The translations under genes were made by a program, and so were the position numbers. DNA of 64,000 nucleotides from the NCBI GenBank assembly GCA_002245135.1, contig NGBS01000001.1:124001-188000 (forward strand). Direction: 5' to 3'. This document shows positions 1 through 10,760 of the stretch, piece after piece; positions within the stretch are counted from its first letter, which is position 1; each line of letters starts with the position of its first letter. The notes under the pieces were generated by a model, which had not been told where the DNA came from, searched no databases, and saw nothing but the letters and a program-made list of their open reading frames with translations. This DNA comes from Proteromonas lacertae (Eukaryota > Sar > Bigyra > Opalinata > Proteromonadidae).

Positions 1-1523
1 ATGCCCAAGACCAGAATGTGGTATAAAGTTCAGAATTGATACATGGGCATTAAACCAAAAAGTGTTAAACAAACAAGAATATGACGATAATGAAAAATCA
101 CAATGGAATTTAATGTTGACTGAAGGATTAGTAATCAGTTGTCCCAATCCAAAATGTGGTTCAGTGTTTGCAGTAGAACCATCAGAAATACATAATAAAA
201 TAACAGGAGAAAAAGATGATAATGGAAATGAGATGAGTTTAGAAGCAATTCAGAATAGAGATAGATATAGAATTAGGTGTATTAAATGTGAGTATATATA
301 ATTTATATTTATATATTATTATTGTATTTCTATTATAGTACAACGCTTTGTATAAAATGTAAAGTATCACCATATCACTTAGGAAAGACATGTGAAGAAT
401 ATTATGAATATGTACATAACCCCAAATGTAGATATTGTCATAGACAATTGCTTAATAATAATAATAATAATATAGATGTATGTGAAGATACAGAATGTCA
501 AACTAAATTGAATATAGCTTGTACAAAAATATTAGTATATTCATATATTGTTATATTGTTATATTATTATTAGAAATGTGGACATAGATGTAATAGTATA
601 AAGAGTTCAGCATGTTTGGGCTGTTTTAATACAGATTGTAAACACCAAAAAATCAATGGAGATGATTATTGTACTATATGCTTTGTAGAAGCGTTGATAG
701 ATGCACCTTGTATTCAATTGAGTTGTTCACATGTGTTTCATTATTTATGTTTAAAAGTATATTTACTATATGAAGTGTATATATATATTATGATAGAAAA
801 GAATACAATCAGGTTATACGACTAAAAGAATCACATTTACTCATATACAATGTCCAGAATGTCGAAAATATATAGATCACCCTTGTTTATCAAGTGAAAT
901 ACAAAAAGATATTTTATTATTAAAGAAAATAAAAGAAAATGCAGTGAGGTGTTTGAGAGAAGAGAATATGTTGAATGACAAAGCTTTGATTGATCCAGTA
1001 TAATATCATATTTTTATTATTATTGTACTTTTTAATAGAAAAGTAAATTTTATAAGAAACCTGAAGAATATGGTTTATCAAAATTAGCGTTTTATATGTG
1101 TAGTAAATGTAGAGAACCATATTTTGCTGGTTTAGTGGAATGTGGTGAAAATGATACAGATAAAGTGTTGTTATGTCGTATATATTATTTTTTATCATTG
1201 TTATTATCTAAATAGCTAAATGTATACCTCCCAAATATGGTATTGATTGTTGTGAAAAGCATGGAAAAGAGTTTATTAAATGGAAATGTCGATTCTGTTG
1301 TAATGTAGCCAATTGGTATTGTTGGAATTCTACACATTTTTGTGATGCTTGTCATACAAAACAAGTAGGTGGTGATTATTTAACAAAAAAGAAGAAAAGT
1401 GAATTACCACAGTGTCCTGGAGTAGATAAATGTCCTCTCCATATTCCACATCCTCCTCCTGGAGAAGAATTTTCATTAGGTTGTTTTGAATGTGAATTAG
1501 AAAGAGTAAATCTGTCACTTTAA
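1..1523 (+). CDS. RCR-type E3 ubiquitin ligase, MYCBP2/highwire-like C-terminal part (5' partial)
   Basis: The gene enters from the left edge; about 420 C-terminal residues are visible, in exons separated by short GT-AG introns (starting near 297, 523, 757, 1000, 1176). Order: two Cys pairs of the CPxPECG / CPNPKCG kind, an IBR-like CIKC...CRYC region, a short CGHRC / CLGC linker, a RING (YCTICF...LSCSHVFHYLC...CPECRKY), then a long Cys-rich tail with YMCSKCREPYF, CCEKHG, KWKCRFCCNVANWYCW, THFCDACH, ELPQCPG and a final CPLH-x2-HPPPGEEFSLGC. That tail is the tandem-cysteine (TC) module of MYCBP2/PAM/highwire, which relays ubiquitin between two cysteines and esterifies threonine. The family is known (RING-Cys-relay); which cysteines are catalytic here I have not mapped. 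The IBR-like zinc region ahead of the RING is less familiar in this family. Stop TAA at 1521-1523. RING plus TC identification is firm; substrate unknown. Confidence 0.85.
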
Positions 1524-1641
1524 CTAATAATTAGTGTTTAAGTTATTTCATTTAATCTTTTTATCATCAAAATAAAAGCAAGAAATATATATATATATAG
1601 TAAATAAAAAACAATTTAAATAAGATTTATTCTTAATTCAC

Positions 1642-3009
1642 TTAATTTTGCCAGGGTGGACGACCATCGTTATATTCTTCTTCTTCATTACCTTCAGCTC
1701 TTTCAATTTCATTTTTTCTAATCTTCAGAATATCTCCCTTTCTTAATTCAATTTGTTTTGATTCAATTACATCTTCAGGGATATCTCTTGCTCTAAATTT
1801 ATTAACATTTCTTTTTTGTTCTTCTATTCTTTGTTGAAACTCTTGCAACGCTCTTTGATGTAATATTTCTGACTGTAAATGAAATGGTTCAAATTGTGTT
1901 AATGGTTTTTCACTCATTTTAGCAAAATTCATTTGTGAATAGGAACATACAGGACGTGCTTTGAAATTATGTTGCTTTTTTTCTTCTTCCTTCTCTTTTT
2001 CCAACTTTTCATTCAATTCTATAACTGTCTTTTCATGGATTATATCAGTCTTTAAATGGAATGGCTCTGGAGTTGTCAATGGTTTTTCTGATACTACAGG
2101 TGTCATTGGTCTATATTTTGGCATTTTTCTTGCTTTGAATTTATATTTATTTTCTTCTTCTTCTTCTTCTTTCTGTAATCGAGCTGATCTTGATCTTTTC
2201 TTAGAAACTTCTTTAGTTTTTAATTTGAATTCTTTGAATGTGGTTAATGGTTTTTTCTCAACTTTAGGAACGCCTAAATCTCCATTAGATTCAAATATTT
2301 TATGATTTAAAGGAAGCGCTTTGAACTTTGGTGTTTTCTGGAACTTTTCATATTCTATTTCTTCTGATGATTTAATATTATCATGTTTAGCTAATTTGGA
2401 TGTTTGCAGATTTGGAGTTTTTGGAACAACTATTTTCATCTTTTTATATTTTGGTGATTCATCGTTTCTTATGTTTGCTTTACCTGGGAATTTTCCATTA
2501 AATTCATCAATTAATTCAGCTGTTGTTTTATATTCATTTTTTGTTCTTTTATTTACATCTGTTACTCTTTTATCTGTTTCTAAATTAAATGGAATTGTTT
2601 TCGTTGGTTTTTTACCAACAGCATAATGTGTTAATTGTGGAGTATCATCTGATTTAGGTCTTGAATGAAATCTTTGAGGTGATCTATTAAACATTCTGTT
2701 TATAAATTCAGCTTGAGAAACAAATTTAGCTGGCCTATTTTCTTTCCCTCTTTTCATTGCTTTATCAGCTGTGTGGAAATGAGGTGTTTTTGGTTGAGTA
2801 GGATTAAGAGGTCTTTGATTTGATTCTGTTTTAAGTTGCAACACACTTTTTGACCTGGATGAATTGTCAAGATGATATGCTCTAATCATCTCAGCTTGTG
2901 ATTTGAATTGTTTTATTGAACCTAAATCAAGAGTTTCTCTCTTATTTATATGCTCATCTGTTTCTGATGATGGTAATTCTGTATCGATAACACTGCAAGA
3001 TTGTCTCAT
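1642..3009 (-). CDS. TPX2-like spindle assembly factor
   Basis: Intronless 455-residue reading frame. I start at ATG 3009 (MRQSCSVIDTELP); the frame extends a few codons upstream only without an ATG. The C-terminal half carries repeated TPX2 signatures: FKALPLNHKIFESNGDLGVP followed by KKPLTTFKEFKL, then KPLTTPEPFHLKTD and KPLTQFEPFHLQSE, each preceded by a FKAR motif and flanked by charged helices. In TPX2 these stretches bind microtubules and the protein nucleates spindle microtubules and activates Aurora A. The N-terminal part has repeated SQAE(M/F)I motifs (near residues 35 and 95) and a related TTAELI near residue 165, possible short linear repeats whose role I do not know. Aurora-binding residues were not located with certainty. 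It is divergent from the acylated CBM gene across about 315 bp. Confidence 0.8.
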   Translation of the reverse strand: MRQSCSVIDTELPSSETDEHINKRETLDLGSIKQFKSQAEMIRAYHLDNSSRSKSVLQLKTESNQRPLNPTQPKTPHFHTADKAMKRGKENRPAKFVSQAEFINRMFNRSPQRFHSRPKSDDTPQLTHYAVGKKPTKTIPFNLETDKRVTDVNKRTKNEYKTTAELIDEFNGKFPGKANIRNDESPKYKKMKIVVPKTPNLQTSKLAKHDNIKSSEEIEYEKFQKTPKFKALPLNHKIFESNGDLGVPKVEKKPLTTFKEFKLKTKEVSKKRSRSARLQKEEEEEENKYKFKARKMPKYRPMTPVVSEKPLTTPEPFHLKTDIIHEKTVIELNEKLEKEKEEEKKQHNFKARPVCSYSQMNFAKMSEKPLTQFEPFHLQSEILHQRALQEFQQRIEEQKRNVNKFRARDIPEDVIESKQIELRKGDILKIRKNEIERAEGNEEEEYNDGRPPWQN

Positions 3010-3324
3010 TTTTATCAAAACAAAACTGGGATTTTTGAATTATCAACTGTCACTTTTTGATTTGAAGATTATTCTTTTAATAGCTAGAAATTTTTAAAAC
3101 ATTTGAATAGTATAATATATTAATAATATTAACAATAGCTTTGGTGTTAGAATAGCTGAATAATGAGAATAATTTACATTTGTGTATTGATGTGATAGTG
3201 TAAACAATTCTGATAATATATTTAAGCCCATTAGAACATATTTTTAACGATGATGATGAAGATAAGTAAAATAAACACACTGAACACAAGCTCTTCAAGC
3301 CTTTGATATTCAAAAATCATTTAA
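3010..3324. promoter_or_regulatory. Divergent intergenic region between the TPX2-like and CBM26 genes
   Basis: About 315 bp between two opposed start codons, AT-rich, with no convincing coding capacity. It must hold both promoters. I see no recognisable repeated motif or RNA gene in it; the short reading frames here are not supported by codon use or homology. Confidence 0.4.
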
Positions 3325-4291
3325 ATGGGTTCTTGTTGTGATAAGAACTCGAGTATAATATATATATTTCATTATTTGTATTAATTTATTTATAGCTTCT
3401 GCTGTGCAAGAACCACTTCTTGATACTAACAAAAAGTAAGAAAAATTCGTCTTAACCTCTTATAGCAATAAAATTAATGAAAATAACGTCAATATTCCAC
3501 AGACTGAACATCATGACTATGAACCAGTGCCAATAGCAAGTAACAAAGAACAGATGATTAAAGCTTTGGATGATAACGAGAAACACAGTTCTCATCATGA
3601 AGAAAAACCAGAAAGAAAGGGATCAAAATCACACTCGAGTCGTAAAAATTCTGAGAATGTAGAGAATAAAAAGCATCAAGAAGAACTAGAAAGACAAAAG
3701 AAAGAAGAAGCTGAGAAGAAACAACAAGAAGAAGAACGTAAGAGAAAAGAGGCAGAAGAAGCTGAGAAAAAACGAAAAGAAGAGGAAGAAGAACGTAAGA
3801 GAAAGGAAGAAGAGGAGAAAAAGAGAAAAGAAGAAGAAGAAGCTGAAAAGAAGAGAAAAGAAGAAGAAGAAGAGAGAAAACGAAGAGAAGCTGAAGAAGA
3901 GGAAAGAAAGAGACAAGAAGAGGCTGAAAAGCAAAGACTTGAAGAAGAAAGACAAAGACATGAACAAGAAGATGTAAGACCAGCAGAACCAACAGAAGAA
4001 ACAAAGCCAACAGAAGTAGTAGAAGAAGAAAGTAAAAAGAATATAGTTCACATTCACACTCAAGGTTATAGTAATGCACATATATGGAATGATGCTGGTA
4101 CGACTGAATGGCCAGGTGAACCATTAACAATAGGAGAAGATGGATGGTGTAATATTGAAATTAGTAAAGATATACCTTATAATGTAATATTCAACAATAA
4201 TGGAAATGGTATTCAAACTGGGCCTATTCCTGTAAATGAATATGGCGATTATTGGTATGTTAATGGAGCTTTACATACCACTAAACCATAA
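3325..4291 (+). CDS. Predicted myristoylated/palmitoylated coiled-coil protein with C-terminal CBM26-like starch-binding module
   Basis: Three exons joined by introns at 3353-3395 (43 nt) and 3436-3465 (30 nt, with CTTAAC before TATAG). The product is about 297 residues. It begins MGSCCDKNS, a strong N-myristoylation context (Gly2) with adjacent Cys4/Cys5 for palmitoylation, so the N-terminus should sit on a membrane. Residues about 75-215 are an uninterrupted Glu/Lys/Arg helix (many KRKEEEE-like turns). The last 80 or so residues hold HIWNDAG, TEWPGEPL, a WCNIEI strand, VIFNNNGNGIQTGPI and a closing WYVNG, which is the pattern of family 26/25 starch-binding modules (W..WPG..., IFNN...QT.). 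There is no catalytic domain. By inference it could tether glycogen or starch-like grains to a membrane. Lipidation and glucan binding are predictions. Confidence 0.72.
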
Positions 4292-4411
4292 TTCTTTTCT
4301 ATTTTTACTTTATGTCTTTCTTTTTAGATGTTGTTTGTTGGAGTTTAAGAAATGATATATTCATTAATAAAATATTCATAATAAAACAAAAATTAATATA
4401 ATTACATCTAA

Positions 4412-4733
4412 TTAAGAAGACTCATCAACTACACTTGATAGTCTTTTAATACTATTTTCAATATTCAACAAATTCTCTTGACACGATGATACTTCAGTCT
4501 GTAATATTGATTCTGAGGATTTGTGAGGAAAATACAAAAAACAATGACCTCTCCAAATAAAATCTCCTGATTGCTTATTAGATTGGATATATTCAAGTCC
4601 TTTTACATTTTCATCAAAATCCTTTTTCAAATATTGTAGCTATAAAGATAATTAACTATATAAAGCATACATCTCTAATATTTTTCTGTAATAATAATCT
4701 AGAATATTCTTTATCTAATGGATTATCTGACAT
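4412..4733 (-). CDS. Small prefoldin-like coiled-coil protein
   Basis: Two exons, joined over a 31-nt GTATGC...TTTATAG intron near 4642-4672; 93 residues from ATG 4733 (MSDNPLDKEYSRLLLQKN). Two helices flank a beta-hairpin-like centre (GDFIWRGHCFLYFPHKSSES), the layout of beta-class prefoldin subunits and of PDRG1-type proteins, where the hairpin reads roughly W.CFGNMFI..P. Prefoldins hand nascent actin and tubulin to the CCT chaperonin, so a cytosolic chaperone role is plausible. Sequence is too short and diverged to choose a subunit. It shares an 87-bp divergent promoter with the PFK gene. Confidence 0.5.
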
Positions 4734-4820
4734 TTTTAATATTTGGGTTTATGAAAACAAAAACAATTTTTCATTAACCTATCATTAAAAAAGTGAATTG
4801 CGAAGAATTGTAAAGCTAAA
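4734..4820. promoter_or_regulatory. Compact divergent promoter (prefoldin-like / PFK)
   Basis: Only 87 bp separate the opposed start codons at 4733 and 4821. The stretch is AT-rich and must serve both genes; no specific binding site is recognisable. Confidence 0.4.
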
Positions 4821-6582
4821 ATGGATCGATCTTCATTAGTTAGTGTATTAATTGGTTGTGGAATGGGAACTATGATAGGATATAGTCTTGCCAAACACTC
4901 TAAGAAAAGAAATGAAGAAGATCAAGAGAAAAATGGTATAAAAACGATGAAAATAAATAAAAACAGAGGTATAGATGATGATAAAGGAAAAATTAAATTC
5001 AAAATAGAAGAATCTGGTATTTACAAAGTTGGTCATTTGAAAGAGACTGTTGGAATATCAAAAGGAGCAATGGTTCCTAATATAATGTGGAAGAAAAGTC
5101 GTACGCTTATTATCTCAAACTTATGAATTTTTAGAGATAATGAAGAAAGAAATCAAATTAAAGAATTTTCAGACTGAACATGATGTTATACTCTTTGATA
5201 TAGTACGAAAACTAAGAAAACAGGAAAATCTAATTGAATCTAGACCAAATACATTCATAGTTGATAAAGATTACCAGATAGATAATATCACTGGGTTTAT
5301 AAGAGCTGGTCCAAGAGAATTATGTTGGTTTAATCCTCGTAATAGTAATGTAGCGTTATGTACAACAGGTGGATTATGTCCAGGCTTGAACAACATTATA
5401 AGAGGAATTACTTTAGCATTGTATATATATATGATAGCAATAATATAAATTTTTATAGAATTCATACATATGGTGTTAATCGTGTATACGGTGTGAAGAA
5501 TGGGTTTAATGGTTTTAATGAAGATCCAATCGAATTAACCTCTTGTTATGTCAGACATATTCATGAAAGTGGTGGATCTGTAATAGGAACAAATCGAGGT
5601 GGATTTAATAGTGAAATAATCATTAATTGGTGTTTGAAATATAGCGTAAATATAATAATCTTAATAGGAGGTGATGGTACTCATCGAGCTGGTAATATAT
5701 TATACAATGTAATAAGTGAAAAGAAATTAAATATATGTGTAGCTTGTGTTCCTAAAACAATAGATAATGATATAGCTTTTATTGATCGATCTTTTGGTTT
5801 TGATACAGCAGTAGAAGAAGCAGCGAAAGTAGTAAAATGTGCAGTAACCGAAGCTAAATCTACTCCTCGTGGTGTTGGTATAGTTAAATTGATGGGTCGA
5901 ACAGCTGGTAGTATTGCTGCCTTCTGTTGTATGTCTACTGGATTAGTTGATCTATGTTTAATTCCTGAAGTATATATATATATTTATATATTTATCATTG
6001 TTGTTATTTCTCTTTATTATTATATAGCAACCAATTATTTGGAGTGGTGAATATGGAGGTTTAAAATGGATAGAAAGAGTATTAGAGAGAAAAGGATATG
6101 CTGTGATTGTATTAGCTGAAGGAATATATGATAAAGTATTAGAATCAGGCGAAAGAGAGAATTTAATTGAAAAAGAGTTATTAGAGTCTATAAGGATAAA
6201 GAATTCAAGATATGAAAAGAATGATGAAGGTGGGAATAAAAGAATATTTGATGCTGGTCCAATCGTTGTGGAAATAGTGAAAAATTATTTTAGAGATAAT
6301 AAAGTTCATATAAAATATATAGATCCGTCTTATATCATTCGAAGTGTACCTGCTAATTCAAGTGATAGTGTGATGTGCTTAATTTTAAGTCAAAGTGTAG
6401 CACATGGAGTTATGTCTGGCTATAGTGGATTTTCAGTTGGTGTAGTAAATAATAGAACTGTTTATATTCCAATAAGTCTGATTACTGCGAATTCTCCGAA
6501 ATTATTAAGGCCAAATGGTAGAACGTGGGAAAGAATATGTATTACAACTGGTCAACCTGATGTTCAAGATTTAAATAGATAA
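4821..6582 (+). CDS. 6-phosphofructokinase, plant/trypanosomatid-type, with N-terminal membrane segment
   Basis: Four exons; introns 5101-5134, 5421-5458 and 5970-6027; 543 residues. Catalytic landmarks in order: RAGPRE, CTTGGLCPGLNNIIR, YGVNRVYGVKNG, IGGDGTHRAGN, VPKTIDNDI (catalytic Asp in TIDND), SFGFDTAVEEAAK, GIVKLMGRTAG, LIPE, and a C-terminal ITANSP...TTGQPD. It phosphorylates fructose 6-phosphate in glycolysis. The residue after GGD is Gly, not the Asp of pyrophosphate-dependent enzymes, so ATP is the expected donor even though the PKTIDND lysine is shared with PPi enzymes and with plant and trypanosome ATP-PFKs. Oddity: the first 25 residues (MDRSSLVSVLIGCGMGTMIG) form a glycine-zipper-like hydrophobic segment followed by KKRNEEDQEK, i.e. 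a predicted signal anchor absent from ordinary PFKs. ATG 4821 is the only start that leads into the first exon. Confidence 0.9.
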
Positions 6583-7307
6583 TATTACAATTTTGAAGTG
6601 ATTTTTCTTAATTTTGTGTTTAATGTCTCTTGAATAGAATAATAAATTTTATTTTCATAATATTTATGGATAAAATTGTATATTATTATAGTCAAAGAAC
6701 TACTTAGAACATAAAATACACCCATTTAGTAATCCTACAACCATATGTGAATATTTCCTCCACAAAACAACACAAAATTGAACATCCAATCAAATATATA
6801 AGTATTTTAAAAAGATAGATGAATCTAAAACATAAAACATATAGTCGTTACAAATTATTATGAATGAAGAATTACATCAATTAATCCACTCTATTCTGTA
6901 TATATATCGCTTAATTATTTTTAGATGATTATATTGCTCGTAATGGTGCGATAATTAGAATGAATTAATGGCTCATTATGTTGAAATTTACAGAAAGTAG
7001 AGATTCAGAAAAAACATTGCAGTATGGAAACAATGACGTGAATTGGATTAAAGATATGGTAATTATGTGAAAAGAACTGCATTAGTTGAAGATTATTTGA
7101 TCCGGTGTCAAGAACACAATATATAACACGTTTATGATGATTTATAACAGAATTAGATATGAATATAGCAAAGAATAGAAAAACGAAATTAATAGTCTTC
7201 CAAATGAAGTAGGAGTGGTATAAATTGTATTTAATTATATAGTATCCCCAAACAAACATTTTTAAAAACCATAGAAGGTTAAACAATATTAATCTCTTCT
7301 ACTGTTA
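6583..7307. other. Intergenic tract downstream of PFK
   Basis: About 725 bp between the PFK stop and the first zinc-finger gene. No frame with credible codon use, no RNA gene motif and no clear repeat was found. It begins the gene-poor block that runs to about 11.2 kb. Confidence 0.4.
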
Positions 7308-7638
7308 TTATGAAAGAAATTTATCCATCATTTTCCTCATTCTTACTCTTCTCATACAAGATTCACATGTTGAAACAACTCTCCCATTTCTTTGAAATTG
7401 CTGGAGTGGTAGATTGCGGTGACATCTTGAACATCGACGTGTAGCTATGACTAAACCATTAGCATTAACATTATTAGGATTAATAGGGTTATGCTGTTGT
7501 TGTTGTTGGTGGTGGTGGTGGAGGTGAAACTGGTGATAGGTTGGATAATGAATCTTCTTCACTATCACTACCATCATTGTAGTTTAATGATGAAATGTAG
7601 CCCAAAGTATGGGCATTATTGGGTGTAGAGGTTGCCAT
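7308..7638 (-). pseudogene. Small C4 zinc-finger gene, copy 1, with apparent frameshift in a Pro/Gln repeat
   Basis: From ATG 7638 the frame reads MATSTPNNAHTLGYISS, an acidic GSDSEEDS stretch and a polyproline/polythreonine run, then hits TAA. The neighbouring frame continues through the same CCA/CAA microsatellite as Gln/His, then NPINPNNVNANG and a finger CSRCHR...FQRN...STCESCMRRV to TAA at 7308. The two halves read as one protein broken by a net +1 shift (for instance a 2-base loss) where CCA repeats meet CAA repeats near 7510. A GT-AG intron restoring the frame would need to be about 110-130 nt, longer than the typical introns here. The finger (C-x2-C, then about 17 residues, C-x2-C) is shared with the gene at 11177-11482. 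Function unknown. Could be a true pseudogene, a polymorphism or a sequencing error. Confidence 0.55.
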
Positions 7639-8589
7639 AGTTCAAATGACGAGAGCTAAATTTTTGAAATGGATATTTGAATATTATTGGTTAAAGGTAA
7701 AAGAGAGTGAAAATTTGAATTTAAAAATAAAACCGTTGGAGTATGTATTATGTATTAATGCAAAAACTGATAGATATTGATACATATTTAGTTTATTTTT
7801 TTATATTGAAAAGTAAATTGAGGGTGTTTGCTTATGTTTTTCTGATTTTCTGATAAATTGCGAGTAGAACTAGACACATGTTGATGAAACAACACAGTCA
7901 TGTATAGTTTATGCGTTTTAAATGATATAATAAATACGATGAGGTTCGACTCGATTTGATGACGATTCATGTTATAAATATAAAATTCATAATTTTTGTG
8001 CCTCATTACTAAAACATCTAACAAAACCCCCAATTAAAAAATCTATTATATGATAAACCTATTTATGCATTATTCTTTTGTAAGATATTCACTTCATTAT
8101 ACTGATTAAGGTTTTGATGAAAGCTTGATAGTTTGCTTGATTACATCTCAAAAACCGTAACATATTTCGAATATGAAATAACAACATGTAAGCATATAAC
8201 CTCATATGTCAATATATAGAACATATTTGAGTGAACAGAGTAATCAGATCTACAGATGTTGAATAGATGCTAATTTAACGGGTTATTATATTTATGCTAG
8301 CAACAATATAGTGTGTTCTATTAGTTTTCTATGATAGAATTATAATTTGTCCTACAATTGTATTTATCAAGTTGTCAGTGATGTAAACCCCCAAATATTA
8401 GAAGAATATAAGTGAATAATATAGCAGCATAATATATAATTCTATGTATTATGAAAGAATTAAAAGTACTGAATTTGTACAAACTACTCCTAATTAACAT
8501 GCTGCGTGGGTATTATACCGCAATATTGAATATAAAACGTAGTATATAACTGAAAATGAGTATTTATGAAAATGCAGCTTAATTTCTTA

Positions 8590-8960
8590 CATAAGCAAGT
8601 GTTACTATCTATACGATTTAAAGTTTTTATTAGTTATTAGATAATAAGTATTAGATATATATCCATATATGATTATTAACAAATATAGACAGATTCTAAA
8701 CATATACATACGAAAGAAATTAGAATAATAGCTTTACAGGAATATTAAACAAAATAATGCGATATCCCCGAATATATAATAATCATTTGGAATTCTGTTT
8801 TTGTAACAGCATGTATGTAATTATTATTAAAAATGGAATGAAAATAAAATAAAATAATAAAAATTAGAAAATAAACAAAAATAACATAATGATTTATCAC
8901 ATTTTCATGTTTATTTATCATAATCTTTTCATTCTTTTTATGAAACGAATATTTTTTTGA
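8590..8960 (+). repeat. Diverged direct repeat, copy A
   Basis: Collinear similarity with 10390-10760. The best-conserved core is at 8751-8787, where AATAATG..ATATCCCCGA and a following AATCATTT match 10545-10581. Flanking matches include GATTATT..., TAAACATATACAT (8698 on) and a shared AAAAATAACATA near 8877. No coding potential. Boundaries are approximate because similarity fades into AT-rich sequence. Confidence 0.55.
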
Positions 8961-9329
8961 AACTATTGGTGTGAAATGCTGATTAAAAAATGCAGTTATT
9001 TTGCATTTTTGAATTTATTTTGTTATTATTTGTTATTTTTCTATTTTTTATATAGTTGTGTATATATAAGAGTTTTTAAATATGATTACATTTTTAGAGC
9101 TTTCTATAGAGAGGCACACTTCATTTATGATATAAAAAAGTATAATTGTTATATAGTTCAGTAAAAAACAATTTTATATAGATTTTGGTTTGATTTTCAT
9201 CAAAACTGCATCATAATTCCTATTTTTTGATCATTACTGGATATCAACAGCATATGAATACGTATGCATGCTATTTCATGTCTCCTCTAGATTGTTAAGC
9301 TGTTTATGTTTAGATCAGTTATTTATGCT

Positions 9330-9500
9330 AATTAATTATAGTTCATTAAGCAGAATACTTCAATTTTTTAATAGATTTGATAAAGCAGTAGAAGAAGCAG
9401 CAAAAGAAGCAAAATGTGCAAATACTAAAACTAAATCTTCTTCTTATGGTATTATAATTATAAAGTCAGTTGTATTACAGTATGCTGCTGTAATTATTCA
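9330..9500 (+). pseudogene. Decayed phosphofructokinase fragment
   Basis: The stretch at about 9373-9475 translates as FDKAVEEAAKEAKCANTKTK followed by SSSYGIIIIK, clearly derived from the PFK region at 5800-5900 (FDTAVEEAAKVVKCAVTEAK, STPRGVGIVK). Nucleotide identity is plain across AGCAGTAGAAGAAGCAGC. Downstream GTATGCTGCTG resembles the PFK GTATTGCTGCC. The surrounding motifs TIDND and MGR are gone, and stops close the frame at 9511. It is a relic of a second PFK copy; a possible second scrap lies near 9915 (CTGCTAATTCA). Confidence 0.75.
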
Positions 9501-10389
9501 TGAATTTATGTAATTATTCATGATTCTATACAATTTTCGAATTATCTACTAAATTTACTAGAGTTTATAAGCAAATTTAGATATATTGAGTAATTTTCAT
9601 GCTATATACATATAGTCATGTATTTATTTTATACTACTATCTTCTTAATATTTTGTTGAGTAATTACACTTACACTTTAGTATTATACCACATGATATGG
9701 TTTGCATAATATCTCTATTCTACTTATCTTATCAGTTTTAAACCAGTATAAACATTTTCAAGTTTTTTGTAAACATTGTATCAATCTTAAAATATCTCTG
9801 TAGGCATAAAATTTTGGGCAAAATTTATCTCATGATATTATCTGTATTACTAAAAGTCTAGCTCCACAAAAGATTTGCTTATACAATGAGTTTCAACCAT
9901 AGGTTGTTATATGTCTGCTAATTCATCTACTTACTTAACATTATGAACATATGTACTATTTATTTCTTCTCTATATTTCAGTTTTACGTAGTGCTTTATA
10001 CTGGCTTGAATGATGGTTTGTTAATCTAAAAACATTCAGATTCTTAGATATGAAAAATCTACTTTCTTTTAATAGATAGTTAACCCAGATTTAGCTTATT
10101 TTTTGAATGTATGGCTTCATAAAAACGATAAAGATAGTATTTGTTTAACTGTAAACAAATATTGTATTATCAATGATAAAAAGTATGAATTGTATAAGAG
10201 CAACTATGAATAATACAGCTGTATTATAGATAATTTATTGGATACTGATTGATAAATCAATTTTTTATTTTTATGAACTTCATTATAATATACCATTCTG
10301 ATGATTATTTACCGCTATTATGTTTATTTTAAGCAATATATGCTTAATATAAGTTACTTTGAGAATTATAGCAACATTTATTATGATGG

Positions 10390-10760
10390 CATATGCAGTT
10401 ATCTACATTGTTTAAAAACATTATCAATAGTTAGATAATTGGCATTAAAAGTATATTCATTTACGATTATTGATAATTGCATATAGATTTTAAACATATG
10501 TATGTGAAATAATTGATTACCATATCTTAATAGTTAAGCAAGGAAAATAATGTAATATCCCCGAGTATAATATAGTCATTTATAAATCTTTTATGTAGGT
10601 ATATAATATATAACAACTATATAATTAATACAAAATATAATAGTAATAAAAAGATGAAATAATAAAAATAACATATAATATAACCACATATTTATGTACA
10701 TTTATATAAAAAGATTGATTTAATATTGTTTGAAAGTTTTAAGCTATTTTTTTGATAAAA
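10390..10760 (+). repeat. Diverged direct repeat, copy B
   Basis: Partner of copy A at 8590-8960, same orientation, core at 10545-10581. The PFK relic sits between the two copies, and the second zinc-finger gene follows copy B, which suggests an old segmental duplication that has since decayed. Confidence 0.55.

Noticed and set aside
3558-4130. 190- and 131-residue minus-strand frames rich in Leu/Phe/Ser
   Set aside because: They are the antisense of the purine-rich coiled-coil coding tract at 3690-4040; composition mirrors Glu/Lys/Arg codons and there is no independent support.
4821-6582. Pyrophosphate-dependent phosphofructokinase
   Set aside because: The motif is GGDGT, with Gly where PPi enzymes carry Asp; the PKTIDND lysine alone is shared with plant and trypanosome ATP enzymes.
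7930-7990. tRNA-like B-box (GGTTCGACTCG)
   Set aside because: No A-box at the right distance and no foldable acceptor or anticodon stem nearby.
7788-8033. 81-residue minus-strand frame
   Set aside because: No homology, no paralogue, codon use like random AT-rich DNA, and not preceded by a compact promoter as real genes here are.
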